Assembly: GCF_024171925.1 (NCBI RefSeq)
Contig: NZ_JAMTCO010000003.1
Coordinates: 496,001 to 560,000, forward strand
DNA length: 64,000 bases
Direction: 5' to 3'
From: Actinokineospora diospyrosa
GTDB lineage: Bacteria > Actinomycetota > Actinomycetes > Mycobacteriales > Pseudonocardiaceae
Part shown: positions 51,865 through 60,702 of the stretch, one piece after another
Numbering within the stretch: the first letter of the stretch is position 1
How the letters are laid out: each line of letters starts with the position of its first letter
Translations under genes and position numbers: made by a program
Notes under the pieces: generated by a model
The model's input: only the letters and a program-made list of their open reading frames with translations
What the model was told of the DNA's origin: nothing
The model's database searches: none

Positions 51865-51946
51865 TCCCGTACCTCCCGTGTGGTCGTCCCGGTAAGCCTA
51901 GAGGGATCGCTAGGCTCGTGCCGGAGCCTAGGGAGAGGACACCGGG

Positions 51947-52402
51947 GTGCAGACACCTGATGAGTGGCTGGCGGACTTCGAGGCCAAAGTCGCCGACTTA
52001 CAGCAGAAGGCGACCGAGTTCAAACAGGCCGTGGAGTCCTCCGCGACCACGCTCAGCTCCGACGAAGGTGACATCTCGGTGACCGTCGCCCCCAACGGTG
52101 CCCTGACCGGGCTTGAGCTGACCGACGCCGCCCTGCGCGCCGCGTCCGGCAAGGCGCTGGCCGACCGGGTGATGGCGTTGGTCCGTTCGGCGCGGCAGAA
52201 CGCGGCCGACGGGGTGGCGCAGGCGTTCGTCCCCTTGGGCGGGGACGCTGACGTGGTGCAGCACATCGTCGTTGCTGAGACTGCTGTCGACGAGACCGCT
52301 GCCGCCGAGGTGGAACCTGCGCCGGGGAAGCCGCGTCGGGTGGTCGCGGACGAAGAGGACTATTCGCAGTCGCGGGCGGTGTACAAGAACGACAGCTGGT
52401 GA
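51947..52402 (+). CDS. YbaB/EbfC-like nucleoid-associated protein
   Basis: A 151-residue protein with an N-terminal coiled-coil-like helix (EWLADFEAKVADLQQKATEF), the beta hairpin ISVTVAPNGALTGLELTDAA and a C-terminal helix, the YbaB/EbfC fold. It adds an acidic tail (TAVDETAAAEVEPAPG, then DEEDYSQSRAVYKNDSW). YbaB proteins bind DNA as dimers; actinobacterial members often accompany WXG or secretion genes. GGGAGAGG precedes GTG 51947. Confidence 0.82.
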   Translation: MQTPDEWLADFEAKVADLQQKATEFKQAVESSATTLSSDEGDISVTVAPNGALTGLELTDAALRAASGKALADRVMALVRSARQNAADGVAQAFVPLGGDADVVQHIVVAETAVDETAAAEVEPAPGKPRRVVADEEDYSQSRAVYKNDSW

Positions 52403-52415
52403 CCCTCCCAAGTGG

Positions 52416-54134
52416 TCAGTCGCGGGGCAGGGTCGAGGCCCGCGCCCGGTCGGCGCGGTCGAGCCAGCCGCGCCACTTCGCCGCCGCGTGCGCCGGTTCG
52501 GCCCAGGGCTCGGAGCAGCGGACCATCCGGGTGCCCGGTTTGTCGAGCCAGCGCAGCACCACGCCGACCTCCTCGGCTGGCGCGCCCAGCAGCGGCCCGT
52601 CGCCGGGGATGACGGTCTCCGCCGACGCGATCAGGCTCTCCACCACCGGCATCGGTGACACCCCCCGGCGCGCCACCCCCGCGGACGCCAGCCGCCCGTG
52701 CCGGACGACGGCGAACTCCCAGCCGCCGCTGCCGTCGGGGCGGGCGGCGACGAGTTCGGCGACCTTGGCCAGCGCCGCCAGCCGCTGACCCCGGTCGAGC
52801 GCGCGGATCAGCGAGCGCATCCGGTCCCGCTCCCCGCCCGCCTGCTCGTAGCGCTGCGCCGAGGACAGCTCGGTCAGCCGCAGGTGCAGCCGGTTCAGCG
52901 GACCCAGCTCCCGCCCGGCCACCAGCGACACGACCGAGGTGACCGCGGGCGCGTACTCGTCCGGGGTCTGCCCACCGACGCACGGCGCGGCGCACCGGCC
53001 CAACTCGGCCAGCGCGCACGGGCTCGCCTCGCCACCGCCGACCGGGATGCGCAGCGTGCACGGCCGTACCCCGGTGGCCTCTTGCAGCGCGGCCATCGCT
53101 TCTTCGGCGTGTCCCCGAGCGCGGAACGGACCCAACGCGCCTTCGCGGGGCTTGCGGACCAGCGATAGCCGGGGGAACGCCTCTTCGGTCAAGACCAGCC
53201 ACCACCCGTGCCGGGGATTCTTCGAGCGGCGGTTGTATTGCGGCTTGTGCGCCGACAGCAGCCGCAGTTCGCGGACCTCGGCTTCCAGCGGGTGCGCGCA
53301 GCTGATCGTGTCCACCCGCTCGGCGAGCGCGACCATCTCGCGTAAGCGCCGCCGGGTCTCGCTTGCGGTGAAGTACTGCCTTACGCGCCGCCGCAGGTCG
53401 GTAGCCGTACCGACGTAGAGGACCTCGTCAGAGGGACCGCGGAACAGGTAGACCCCGGGGTCGTTCGGCACGTTCTCGGCCAAGGTGCGCTTGCGCCGCT
53501 GCGCGGCGGTGACCTCGGGGATGTAGTCGAGCAACTCTTCCAGCGACTGCACTCCGAGCGACCCGACCCGCTCTAGCAAACCGTGCAGCACGTCCACGGT
53601 GGCGCGCGCGTCGGCCAACGCCCGGTGGTTGGGCGTCGTCGAGGCGCGGAACAGCTGCGCAAGCGCGGACAGCCTGCAGCTCGGTGCCTCTTCGCGGGTG
53701 AGCACCCGCCTGCCCAGCCGCACTGTGCACACCACGGCGGGTTTCGGCCAGTGGTAGCCCAACCGCTGGCAGGCGGCTTTGACGAACCCCACGTCGAACC
53801 CGGCGTTGTGCGCGACCAGCACCGAGCCCGCCGCGAACTCCAGGAACGCGGGCAGCACCTCGTCGACCCGGGGCGCGGTGTAGACCATGGCGTCGGTGAT
53901 GCCGGTGAGCGCCACGATCTCCGGCGGGATCCCCCGACCGGGGTCGACCAGGGTGGCGAACTCGCCGATGACCTCGCCGCCGCGGACCTTGACCGCGCCG
54001 AACTCGGTGATCGCGTCCTGCTCAGCGCTGCCCCCGGTCGTCTCCAGGTCGAAGACGACGAAGGTGGTGTCGCGCAGCGGGGTGCCCAACTCGTCGAAGG
54101 TGAGTTGCGCCCGGGTGCTCATCGGCGTGCTCAT
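52416..54134 (-). CDS. DEDDh 3'-5' exonuclease fused to a GIY-YIG (UvrC-like) nuclease
   Basis: A 572-residue protein with two nuclease domains. Residues about 25-185 are a DnaQ-like DEDDh exonuclease (FVVFDLETTGGSAEQDAITE, VAHNAGFDVGF, HRALADARATVDVL). Residues about 215-300 are a GIY-YIG domain (NDPGVYLFRGPSDEVLYVGT, then ATDLRRRVRQYF). The rest resembles the UvrC middle region with a Cys-rich spot (CALAELGRCAAPCVG). It corresponds to Rv2191. A repair role is likely, but the substrate is unknown. ATG 54134 or 54122 are both possible starts; no clear ribosome site. Confidence 0.92.
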   Translation of the reverse strand: MSTPMSTRAQLTFDELGTPLRDTTFVVFDLETTGGSAEQDAITEFGAVKVRGGEVIGEFATLVDPGRGIPPEIVALTGITDAMVYTAPRVDEVLPAFLEFAAGSVLVAHNAGFDVGFVKAACQRLGYHWPKPAVVCTVRLGRRVLTREEAPSCRLSALAQLFRASTTPNHRALADARATVDVLHGLLERVGSLGVQSLEELLDYIPEVTAAQRRKRTLAENVPNDPGVYLFRGPSDEVLYVGTATDLRRRVRQYFTASETRRRLREMVALAERVDTISCAHPLEAEVRELRLLSAHKPQYNRRSKNPRHGWWLVLTEEAFPRLSLVRKPREGALGPFRARGHAEEAMAALQEATGVRPCTLRIPVGGGEASPCALAELGRCAAPCVGGQTPDEYAPAVTSVVSLVAGRELGPLNRLHLRLTELSSAQRYEQAGGERDRMRSLIRALDRGQRLAALAKVAELVAARPDGSGGWEFAVVRHGRLASAGVARRGVSPMPVVESLIASAETVIPGDGPLLGAPAEEVGVVLRWLDKPGTRMVRCSEPWAEPAHAAAKWRGWLDRADRARASTLPRD

Positions 54135-54225
54135 CACGACCGAAGCTAGATCACCCCACCGACAGTCCCGCGCCCCGCGCCGTCCCACAGACGCGGTTCC
54201 CCGCTGCGCGTCGCGGCGGCACGAC

Positions 54226-54231
54226 TAGCCT
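54226..54231 (+). promoter_or_regulatory. Likely -10 element, leaderless start
   Basis: TAGCCT six bases before ATG 54238. Confidence 0.45.
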
Positions 54232-54237
54232 TAGGGG

Positions 54238-55590
54238 ATGGCACTGTCCTCGCTGCCCGACCCACCCGACGGGTCCGAAGCGTCCACATCGGACGATCAG
54301 GGCCCGGTCGTGGAGTGGTCCGGGCTGCCTGAGCCGGTCCGCGGCAGGCTCGCCGAGCTGGCCGCCGAGGCGGTCGGGACGCTGCCCAAGGTCGACGTGC
54401 CGCAGCAGCTGCGCGCGGTGGCGCGCTTCGCCCCGGCCAAGCGGGCCCGGCTCGGCGGTGCCGCGCTGATCGCCAGCCTGCGCGACGCGCCCGGCTTCCG
54501 CACCGCGGTGCTCCAGTGGTGCCGCGAGCACAAGCCCGCCGCCCTTGACCTGGGCGGGGACGACCCGGTGGCGGTCGCCGCGGCCGCGGTGCTGCTCGGC
54601 GAGGAGACCGCCGTGCACTACCTGGAGCTGGTGTCGCGGCGGGCGTCGGACTCCTCGCTGCGCGCCGAGCGCGACACCGCGGTGGCCAAGCTGCGCAAGG
54701 CCGAGGCCGAGCTGGAGCGGATCCGCGCCGAGCTGGCCTCCTCGACCGGGGTCGCCGACCGGGTCCGCGCCGAGGGCGAGGTCGAGCTCGAACGGCTGCG
54801 CAAGCGGCTGCGCGAGCAGGGCGCCAAGCTGCGCGAGGCCAAGGACGCCGCCGCGGCCGCCGAGGGGGCGGCCGAGCAGGTCCGCAAGGAGGCCCGGGCC
54901 GAGGTCGCCGCGCTCACCGAGCAGCGCGACCGGGACCGCGACCGGGCCAAGGAGGAGCGGGCCAGGGCGGCCCGCGCCGAGGCCGACGCCGAGATCGCCC
55001 GCCAGTCCGCCAGGGAGGCCCGCCAGGCCGACGAGGTCCGGCTCGCCCTGTTGGTCGACACCCTCGACGGCGCTGTCACCGGGCTGCGCCGCGAGCTCGC
55101 CCTGGGCGGTGGCGGACCCCGCCCCGCAGACCTGGTGCGTGGCGCGACAGCCGCGCAAGGCGTCGTGGGGCGCGTAGAGGACCCGGCAGCGCTCGATCGA
55201 CTGTTGGCGCTACCCGCGGTGCACTTGGTCGTCGACGGGTACAACGTCACCAAGACCGGTTATCCGGAGCTGTCGCTGGCTGACCAGCGAGACCGGTTGG
55301 TCCGCCAGCTCGCGTCGCTCGCCGCGCGCACCTCCGCCGAGGTCACCCTCGTCTTCGACGGGGCAGGCGTTGTCGCCGTCCCGGTCGCTGCGCCGCGCGG
55401 GGTGCGGGTGCTGTTCAGCGACCCCGGGGTGCTGGCGGACGACGTGATCAAGGCCCTGGTCACCGCGGAGCCCGAGGGCAGGCCGGTGGTCGTGGTCACC
55501 TCCGACCGCGCCGTCGCCGACGCGGTGCGCAGGCGCGGGGCGCACCCGGTGCCCTCCGCGGTGCTGCTGGCCAGGCTGGGGCGCGTGTAA
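54238..55590 (+). CDS. NYN (YacP-like) domain ribonuclease-type protein with coiled coil
   Basis: A 450-residue protein. Residues about 25-130 are helical, about 140-275 a long Ala/Arg/Glu-rich coiled coil, and about 320-450 a YacP/Rae1-like NYN domain: VHLVVDGYNVTKTGYPELSL, VTLVFDGAG, VLFSDPGVLADDVIKALV and VVVTSDRAVADAVRRRGAH, with the conserved Asp residues of the PIN-like site. NYN proteins cut RNA, and Bacillus Rae1 acts at the ribosome. ATG 54238 follows TAGCCT by six bases. Six bases downstream starts the next gene, in one unit. Confidence 0.88.
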   Translation: MALSSLPDPPDGSEASTSDDQGPVVEWSGLPEPVRGRLAELAAEAVGTLPKVDVPQQLRAVARFAPAKRARLGGAALIASLRDAPGFRTAVLQWCREHKPAALDLGGDDPVAVAAAAVLLGEETAVHYLELVSRRASDSSLRAERDTAVAKLRKAEAELERIRAELASSTGVADRVRAEGEVELERLRKRLREQGAKLREAKDAAAAAEGAAEQVRKEARAEVAALTEQRDRDRDRAKEERARAARAEADAEIARQSAREARQADEVRLALLVDTLDGAVTGLRRELALGGGGPRPADLVRGATAAQGVVGRVEDPAALDRLLALPAVHLVVDGYNVTKTGYPELSLADQRDRLVRQLASLAARTSAEVTLVFDGAGVVAVPVAAPRGVRVLFSDPGVLADDVIKALVTAEPEGRPVVVVTSDRAVADAVRRRGAHPVPSAVLLARLGRV

Positions 55591-55596
55591 GCGGCC

Positions 55597-57348
55597 ATGC
55601 GGTCGGCGATCGCGATGGGCGCGGCGGCGGTGCTGGTCACGGCACTGCTGAGCGGGCCTGTGTCCGCGCAGCCGGTTCCCCCGCAGATCGAGGCAGGCGT
55701 ACCGCCGGGCACCCCGGCACCGGATACCCGCCCCGGCGAGGCCTTCGCCGACCCCAAGGTGGCCGCGCTGCAGCGGACGGCCACGGATATCCAACGTGAG
55801 CTGGCCGGGTTGGGTGAGCTGGCGCGCACCGCCGAGCAGGAGTTGGGGCGGGCCACTACGCAGGCGACCGAGGCCACCGCGCACCGCGAAGAGGCCGACA
55901 GGGTCGTTGCCGCGCAGCAGGCCGATGTTGACTCCTATACGTCCGCTCTCTACGCGTCTCTTGGCGTACCGGGCGGCGTGCACGTGCTGCTCACCGCAGG
56001 TGGACCGGATGACTTCTTGGCTGGGAGTTCGCTGATCGGTCGACTGCGGGCCGACCTCGATGCTCGCCTGGGCGCGGCTGTCGAGCGGCAGCGGGAAGCG
56101 GCGCGTGCGGAGAGCGACGCGCTGGGTGCGCAGCGAGAGGCATCTGACCGTAAGGGGGAGTTGGACCGTCGCAGCGCGGACGCGTCCAACCGCGCCGCGG
56201 CGGTGTCATCTGAGCTGCGCGGACAGTTGGCGGATACCGACGCTGCTGTGGTCGCGCTGCAGAAGGCTCAGCAAGAGCGCAACACGACGACGGCGGCCAA
56301 CTGGAAGACCTACACGGACAAGCTTGCCGCGGCCGGGGTGGTCCTGCCGAAAGCTGCGGCGCTGCGTGACCCGGATCGACTGCCTACGGGCCTCTTGCCA
56401 CTCGTAGGGGCTGGCGGCGTCCGGCAGCCCGGGGTGGCGCAGGTGGTGGCGGGCGCTGATCGACTGTTGGTGCTGCCTGCGGAGACAGTGACAGCGGTGA
56501 CCTTGGCGGTCGGGGCCTTGGGCAAGCCCTATGTACCGGGGGTTGGTGGTCAGGGACCGACTGCGTACTCATGTGATGGGCTCGTCCGTGCCGCCTATGC
56601 GTCGGGTGGCATAACGCTGCCTGGAGGCTTGGGGGAGCAGTTCGGGGTTCTTACGCCGGTGACCGACCCGCACCCCGGAGACGTCGTGTTCCTCGGCCCC
56701 GCGCGGCTAGGGGCGCAGAGCGTCGGGATCGTCTTGGACGAGAAGTCCATGCTCGTCGCCGACGCCAGGCTGGCTGGTGTGGTCGTGGCAGACCTACCGG
56801 GCGTTGACACCGTCCTCGGGTTCGGTAGGCCGTCCCTGGCGTTCCGGCAGCCCGAGGCCGCCCCCAAGGCGACCGACGGTGGTCTCGCCTGGCGGTGCGG
56901 AGGTGTACAGCTGCCTGCACGGGCCCCTGGCGAGGCGGCGGGGGCTTGGGGTGGGTTTCCGAACGGTCTGATCCCACTCACGGCGCTGTGTCCTATAGGC
57001 GTCGCCAGCCACGTCCTGCGGTGTGACGCGGCTCAGGGCTACCAGGCGATGTCTGCGGCGTTCACTACCGTGTTCGGGCAATCACTGTGCGTTACTGACT
57101 CGTATCGGACCTACACCGCGCAGGTCCAGTTGTACGCGGTTAAACCGGCATTGGCGGCCGTGCCAGGAACGAGCAACCACGGTTGGGGACTCGCACTCGA
57201 CCTCTGCGGCGGGGTCCAGGCCGCCGGTTCGGCCGAATACGCGTGGATGATCGCCAACGCCCCTTCGTTCGGCTGGTCGAACCCGCTTTGGGCGCGTCCG
57301 GGTGGCGGCCGGGAGGAACCGTGGCACTGGGAGTACGCCGCGGGCTGA
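55597..57348 (+). CDS. Secreted cell-wall hydrolase: coiled coil + degenerate NlpC/P60 + VanY-type carboxypeptidase
   Basis: A 583-residue exported protein. A signal peptide (1-25, ending SAQP) precedes a coiled-coil region (about 50-235) like that of RipA. An NlpC/P60-like domain (about 295-420) has the Cys in TAYSCDGLVRAAYASGG, but the catalytic His position reads GAQSVGIVLDEKS without His, so this domain is probably inactive. The C-terminal VanY/D-Ala-D-Ala carboxypeptidase domain (about 450-583) keeps its zinc motif SNHGWGLALDL (HxxxxxxD) and EPWHWEY. Active cleavage is therefore expected at peptide stems, by the VanY part. Base use is less GC-biased from 55800 to 57300 than around it. 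Confidence 0.88.
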   Translation: MRSAIAMGAAAVLVTALLSGPVSAQPVPPQIEAGVPPGTPAPDTRPGEAFADPKVAALQRTATDIQRELAGLGELARTAEQELGRATTQATEATAHREEADRVVAAQQADVDSYTSALYASLGVPGGVHVLLTAGGPDDFLAGSSLIGRLRADLDARLGAAVERQREAARAESDALGAQREASDRKGELDRRSADASNRAAAVSSELRGQLADTDAAVVALQKAQQERNTTTAANWKTYTDKLAAAGVVLPKAAALRDPDRLPTGLLPLVGAGGVRQPGVAQVVAGADRLLVLPAETVTAVTLAVGALGKPYVPGVGGQGPTAYSCDGLVRAAYASGGITLPGGLGEQFGVLTPVTDPHPGDVVFLGPARLGAQSVGIVLDEKSMLVADARLAGVVVADLPGVDTVLGFGRPSLAFRQPEAAPKATDGGLAWRCGGVQLPARAPGEAAGAWGGFPNGLIPLTALCPIGVASHVLRCDAAQGYQAMSAAFTTVFGQSLCVTDSYRTYTAQVQLYAVKPALAAVPGTSNHGWGLALDLCGGVQAAGSAEYAWMIANAPSFGWSNPLWARPGGGREEPWHWEYAAG

Positions 57349-57478
57349 GCCATTGCGGGCCGAGCCATTGATCGACTCGTTCGGGGTAACTTCTCGAACA
57401 GGTGAGCGAAATTGTCGGTGCCCTCTCCTAATCTCGTCCTTGATCGCCAACCACGGGGGAACGGGAAGGGGACGGACC

Positions 57479-57664
57479 GTGATCATCGACTGCGACACCT
57501 GCGAGGTTCGAGGCGACGCGTGCACCGACTGCGTGGTCACGGTCCTGCTCGGTGCCCCGCCGACCGTCGAGTTGGACGAGCGCGAGCGGGCCGCCATCGA
57601 CGTGCTGGCCGGTGCCGGAATGGTGCCCAGGCTGCGGCTCATCCCGATCGAGAAGTCCGCGTGA
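57479..57664 (+). CDS. Small Cys-rich conserved actinobacterial protein, 61 aa
   Basis: A 61-residue protein starting with GTG-Ile-Ile-Asp-Cys. Four cysteines lie in CDTCEVRGDACTDC (two C-x2-C-like pairs, a likely zinc site), followed by VVTVLLGAPPTVELDERERA and VPRLRLIP. Such proteins stand next to the RipA-like hydrolase gene in many actinobacteria, but the function is unknown. GGGAAGGGG precedes GTG 57479; the longer in-frame stretch upstream is not conserved in character. Confidence 0.8.
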   Translation: MIIDCDTCEVRGDACTDCVVTVLLGAPPTVELDERERAAIDVLAGAGMVPRLRLIPIEKSA

Positions 57665-58142
57665 TCCACCGACACGCCCGGGGTGAATCCGGCACGCGGT
57701 GAGTGGTCGCTTCCCGCGCCGAACGGTTTCGGCTTGACTCCACCTGCGGGTGAACTGGGCTGTTGCCGTCATCACAGACGGCAGTCAGCACTGCTCCGTT
57801 GGGGTTTTCCGACGACTGGCAAGCCAATTCGGCCCCGGCCGGTGGACGCGTGGGCTCACTTTTCGTAACCTGTCCGAGATCTCGCGGCCCGCAGTCACCA
57901 CCCCGAGGTGACGACGCGAGATCGCCGCCGAATCGGCCCTCTCCCCGGGCTGAACCGGATTCCCCCACGGTGGGGCTTCCTCGATCGGGCGCGTTCGTGG
58001 CCTTGCTCTTCCGGGCCGCGCTGTGCAGGCCACGTCGCTGTGGCCATGTCGCACGCCCGATCGCGCGGCCCCCGGTGCGCGTGCGCGCCGGGCCGCCAGG
58101 TCGCCCCGTCGGCGGTGCGACAGACGAAGGAGTACGCGCGAC
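57665..58142 (+). promoter_or_regulatory. Long structured leader region before the RipA-like gene
   Basis: 478 bases without a gene. Hairpins GCCGAA/TTCGGC (57718-57733) and TGCCGTC/GACGGCA (57764-57783) come first. A -10-like TAACCT is at 57866-57871. Right after it begins a two-tier helix: GATCTCGCG (57878-57886) with CGCGAGATC (57915-57923), enclosing GTCACC (57894-57899) with GGTGAC (57907-57912). CCCCA/TGGGG (57963-57975) follows. A roughly 265-base transcribed leader is implied. Genes of this class often carry c-di-AMP (ydaO) riboswitches in actinobacteria; I could not match that consensus by eye. Confidence 0.4.
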
Positions 58143-59198
58143 GTGTCGTCGCATCGACTCAAACGTGCCAAGCGCGGCGCCATGACGGTCGCGGCCGTCA
58201 TCGCCGTGGTCGCTTTCTCGCCGTCCCCCGCCTATGCCCAGCCGCCCGCACCGCCGACCACCGCGTCCGAGGCGGTCAAGCAGTACCAGGAGCTGAGCAA
58301 GCAGGCCGAGAAGGTCAACGAGGACCTGCTCAAGGCCAAGACCGACCTCGAGGCCAAGCGCGTCGAGTTCGACAAGGCCACCAACGACGTCGCCCTCGCC
58401 GCGGCCAACGAGAAGCAGGCGCTGGCGCTCGAGGAGCAGTTCCGCGGCCAGGTCGACCTGCTGGCCAGCGCCTCCTTCCAGGGCGCCCGGTTCAACAAGA
58501 TCTCCGCGCTGCTCACCGGTTCCTCCCCGGACGACTTCCTCGAGCGCGCCTCGGCGCTCAACGTGCTCGCCGAGGACAACCAGGAAGCGCTGGAGAAGTA
58601 CACCGGCGCGGTGAACACCGCCGCCGACGCGCGCAAGCTCGCCGAGGACGGCCAGCGCCGCGCCGCCGAGGCCAAGGCCGCCGCGGAGAAGCTCACCGCC
58701 GACGTCACCAAGACCTACAACGACCTGCAGGCGCAGATCAAGGTCGTGGACGAGGCCAAGAGCAGGCTCACCACCAAGGAGAAGACCGACCTCCAGGGGC
58801 CCAAGGACGACGGTGTCTACCTGGCGCCCCCCGGTGCGGCGGGTAAGGCCATGGAGGTCGCCCTCGCCCAGCGCGGCAAGCCCTACGTGTGGGGTGCCGA
58901 GGGCCCGGGCAGCTACGACTGCTCCGGCCTGGTCCTCTACGCCTACGCCGCGGCCGGGGTCAGCCTCCCGCACTCCAGCCGCGCCCAGTACGGGTACGGC
59001 AAGTCGGTCTCGCGCAGCGAGCTGCAGCCCGGTGACCTGCTGTTCTACGGCGGCAGCGCGGGCTCGATCCACCACGTCGCGATGTACATCGGCGATGGCC
59101 GCATCGTGCACGCCTCCACCTCGGGTGTCCCGGTGAAGACCGACACCGTCGACGGTGGTGGCCGCGACTACTTCGGTGCCAAGCGCATCGTCGGCTAG
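58143..59198 (+). CDS. RipA-like NlpC/P60 peptidoglycan endopeptidase
   Basis: A 351-residue exported hydrolase. A basic N-terminus and signal peptide (cut near SPAYAQ, about residue 33) are followed by a coiled-coil domain (about 45-215) and a complete NlpC/P60 domain (about 235-351). The catalytic Cys is in SYDCSGLVLYAYAAAGV, and the His in IHHVAMYIGDGRIVHAS. It cuts D-Glu-mDAP stem bonds, as does Rv2190c or RipA. GTG 58143 has AAGGAG 11-15 bases upstream and begins a typical signal peptide. A strong terminator follows. Expression is probably controlled through the long leader. Confidence 0.92.
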   Translation: MSSHRLKRAKRGAMTVAAVIAVVAFSPSPAYAQPPAPPTTASEAVKQYQELSKQAEKVNEDLLKAKTDLEAKRVEFDKATNDVALAAANEKQALALEEQFRGQVDLLASASFQGARFNKISALLTGSSPDDFLERASALNVLAEDNQEALEKYTGAVNTAADARKLAEDGQRRAAEAKAAAEKLTADVTKTYNDLQAQIKVVDEAKSRLTTKEKTDLQGPKDDGVYLAPPGAAGKAMEVALAQRGKPYVWGAEGPGSYDCSGLVLYAYAAAGVSLPHSSRAQYGYGKSVSRSELQPGDLLFYGGSAGSIHHVAMYIGDGRIVHASTSGVPVKTDTVDGGGRDYFGAKRIVG

Positions 59199-59216
59199 CT
59201 CCACGCACCACCGGGC

Positions 59217-59254
59217 GGACCCGGGGCCCCGCGGGCCCCGGGTCCGTTCGTTTT
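59217..59254 (+). terminator. Terminator after the RipA-like gene
   Basis: A 13-bp stem (GGACCCGGGGCCC, 59217-59229, with GGGCCCCGGGTCC, 59233-59245), a three-base loop, then GTTCGTTTT. Confidence 0.92.
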
Positions 59255-59312
59255 CTCGCGGGCCCGGGTGTGTGGTGGGCCGTATCTGGTCGCCCGGGCG
59301 GCGGGGCGGCCC

Positions 59313-59318
59313 TAGGAT
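59313..59318 (+). promoter_or_regulatory. Likely -10 element, leaderless start
   Basis: TAGGAT six bases before GTG 59325. It favours that start over TTG 59319. Confidence 0.5.
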
Positions 59319-59324
59319 TTGCCG

Positions 59325-60683
59325 GTGGCCACCAGGGCGAGGGTGAGGGCGTGGTTGAGCGCGGCGGTCGCCGTGCTCGCCCTGGCCGGCGTCGTCGTGG
59401 CGGGCCTGCCCCAGCCGCGACCGGCGGAACCGCCTGGTCAGGTGGGTCAGGCGCAGCCGATGGGGGCGATCCCGCCGCCCACCGAGTCCGAGCGGACCGC
59501 CGCCGCCGAGCGCTCGGCCGCGGTCACCGATCTGCTCCGCAGGCGCGCCGAGGCCCTGGTCAACCGGGACGAGGCGGGCTTCGTCGCGACCCTGGACCCC
59601 CAGGCCGAGCAGGTGTTCCTCGACGAGCAGCTGGCCCTGTTCGCCAACCTCGCCGACATCCCGTTCGACACCTGGTCCTACCTGCTGCGCCCCGACGACA
59701 CCCTCGACCTGACGACCCTGCCCACCCCCGCGGCCGACCCGACCGCCGAGCTGTGGGCCCCCGCCGTCGAGCTCAAGTACGCACTGCGCGGCATCGACCT
59801 GATCCCCACCACCCGGACCATGGGCTACCTGTTCGCCAGGCGCGGCGACACCTGGTACCTGCGGTCGGACTCGGCGCTGACCGACCTGGGCAGGCGCAGT
59901 TGGCGCGGGCCCTGGGACTTCGGGCCCTGCGTGGTGACCCCCACCGCCACCGGCGTGGTGGTCGCGCACCGCGGCAGCCAGCCCATGGTCGACCGGCTGG
60001 TGCGCGAGCTGGACTCCTCGGTCGCCGCGGTCACCGAGGTGTGGGGCGACCAGTGGCCGCAGCGGGTCGCGCTGATCCTGCCGGACAGCCCGGCGGAGAT
60101 GCGCGCCCTGGTCGGCCCGGACTTCCCGGTCGAATCGGTGGTCGCGGTGGCCATCGCCGACCGGGTCGACACCGCCCGGCACACCGCGACCGGGCAGCGG
60201 GTGGTGCTGAGCCCGACCGGGTCGCGGGCGCTGTCGGTCACCTCGCTGCGGGTCGTGCTCCGGCACGAGATCACCCACGTCGCCGCGCGCGCCGCCACCG
60301 TCGACGGGTCCCCGATGTGGCTGCTGGAGGGCTTCGCCGACTACGTCGGCTACCGCGACAGCGGCATCACCCTGGCCCAGGGCGCCCCGGACCTGGCCCG
60401 GCGGGTCCGCGAGTCCGGGCCGCCCGCCGCGCTGCCCGAGGACCGCGACTTCCGGGCCCGCGACCGCACCCTGGACCTCGCCTACCAGCAGGCCTGGTCC
60501 ATCGCCCGGTTCCTCGCCGACCGCTTCGGCGAGCCCAAGCTGGTCGAGCTGTACCGCGAGCTGGCCGGGGCGGGCCCGATCTCGGCCAGCGACACCGACG
60601 ACCTGCTGCGCGGCGTCATCGGGGTGGACCGGGCGGGCCTGCTCAAGCAGTGGCAGTCCTACCTGCGCGCGACCCTGCGCTGA
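59325..60683 (+). CDS. Membrane-anchored gluzincin-like metalloprotein
   Basis: A 452-residue protein with one N-terminal hydrophobic helix (about 10-28), so it is anchored outside or exported. Residues about 55-170 resemble a nuclear-transport-factor-like (SnoaL/Mce-associated) fold (VTDLLRRRAEALVNRDEAGF). The C-terminal half contains HEITHVAARAAT, an HExxH zinc motif, and MWLLEGFADYVGYR, with the Glu of a gluzincin third ligand about 25 residues later, as in M1-type peptidases. It corresponds in place to Rv2189c. Peptidase activity is likely but not certain. Confidence 0.85.
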   Translation: MATRARVRAWLSAAVAVLALAGVVVAGLPQPRPAEPPGQVGQAQPMGAIPPPTESERTAAAERSAAVTDLLRRRAEALVNRDEAGFVATLDPQAEQVFLDEQLALFANLADIPFDTWSYLLRPDDTLDLTTLPTPAADPTAELWAPAVELKYALRGIDLIPTTRTMGYLFARRGDTWYLRSDSALTDLGRRSWRGPWDFGPCVVTPTATGVVVAHRGSQPMVDRLVRELDSSVAAVTEVWGDQWPQRVALILPDSPAEMRALVGPDFPVESVVAVAIADRVDTARHTATGQRVVLSPTGSRALSVTSLRVVLRHEITHVAARAATVDGSPMWLLEGFADYVGYRDSGITLAQGAPDLARRVRESGPPAALPEDRDFRARDRTLDLAYQQAWSIARFLADRFGEPKLVELYRELAGAGPISASDTDDLLRGVIGVDRAGLLKQWQSYLRATLR

Positions 60684-60690
60684 CCGGGTC

Positions 60691-60696
60691 TAGGTT
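60691..60696 (+). promoter_or_regulatory. Likely -10 element, leaderless start
   Basis: TAGGTT six bases before GTG 60703. Confidence 0.5.
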
Positions 60697-60702
60697 GGAC
60701 GG

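Noticed and set aside
57665-58142. A definite c-di-AMP (ydaO) riboswitch call
   Set aside because: Fragments such as GGGGTGAATCC near 57680 are reminiscent, but I could not align the full consensus by eye. Kept only as a structured-leader candidate.
57639-60278. An 879-codon open frame on the minus strand opposite the RipA-like and gluzincin-like genes
   Set aside because: Antisense shadow. Codon use and residue makeup are unnatural, and the + strand frames carry catalytic motifs.
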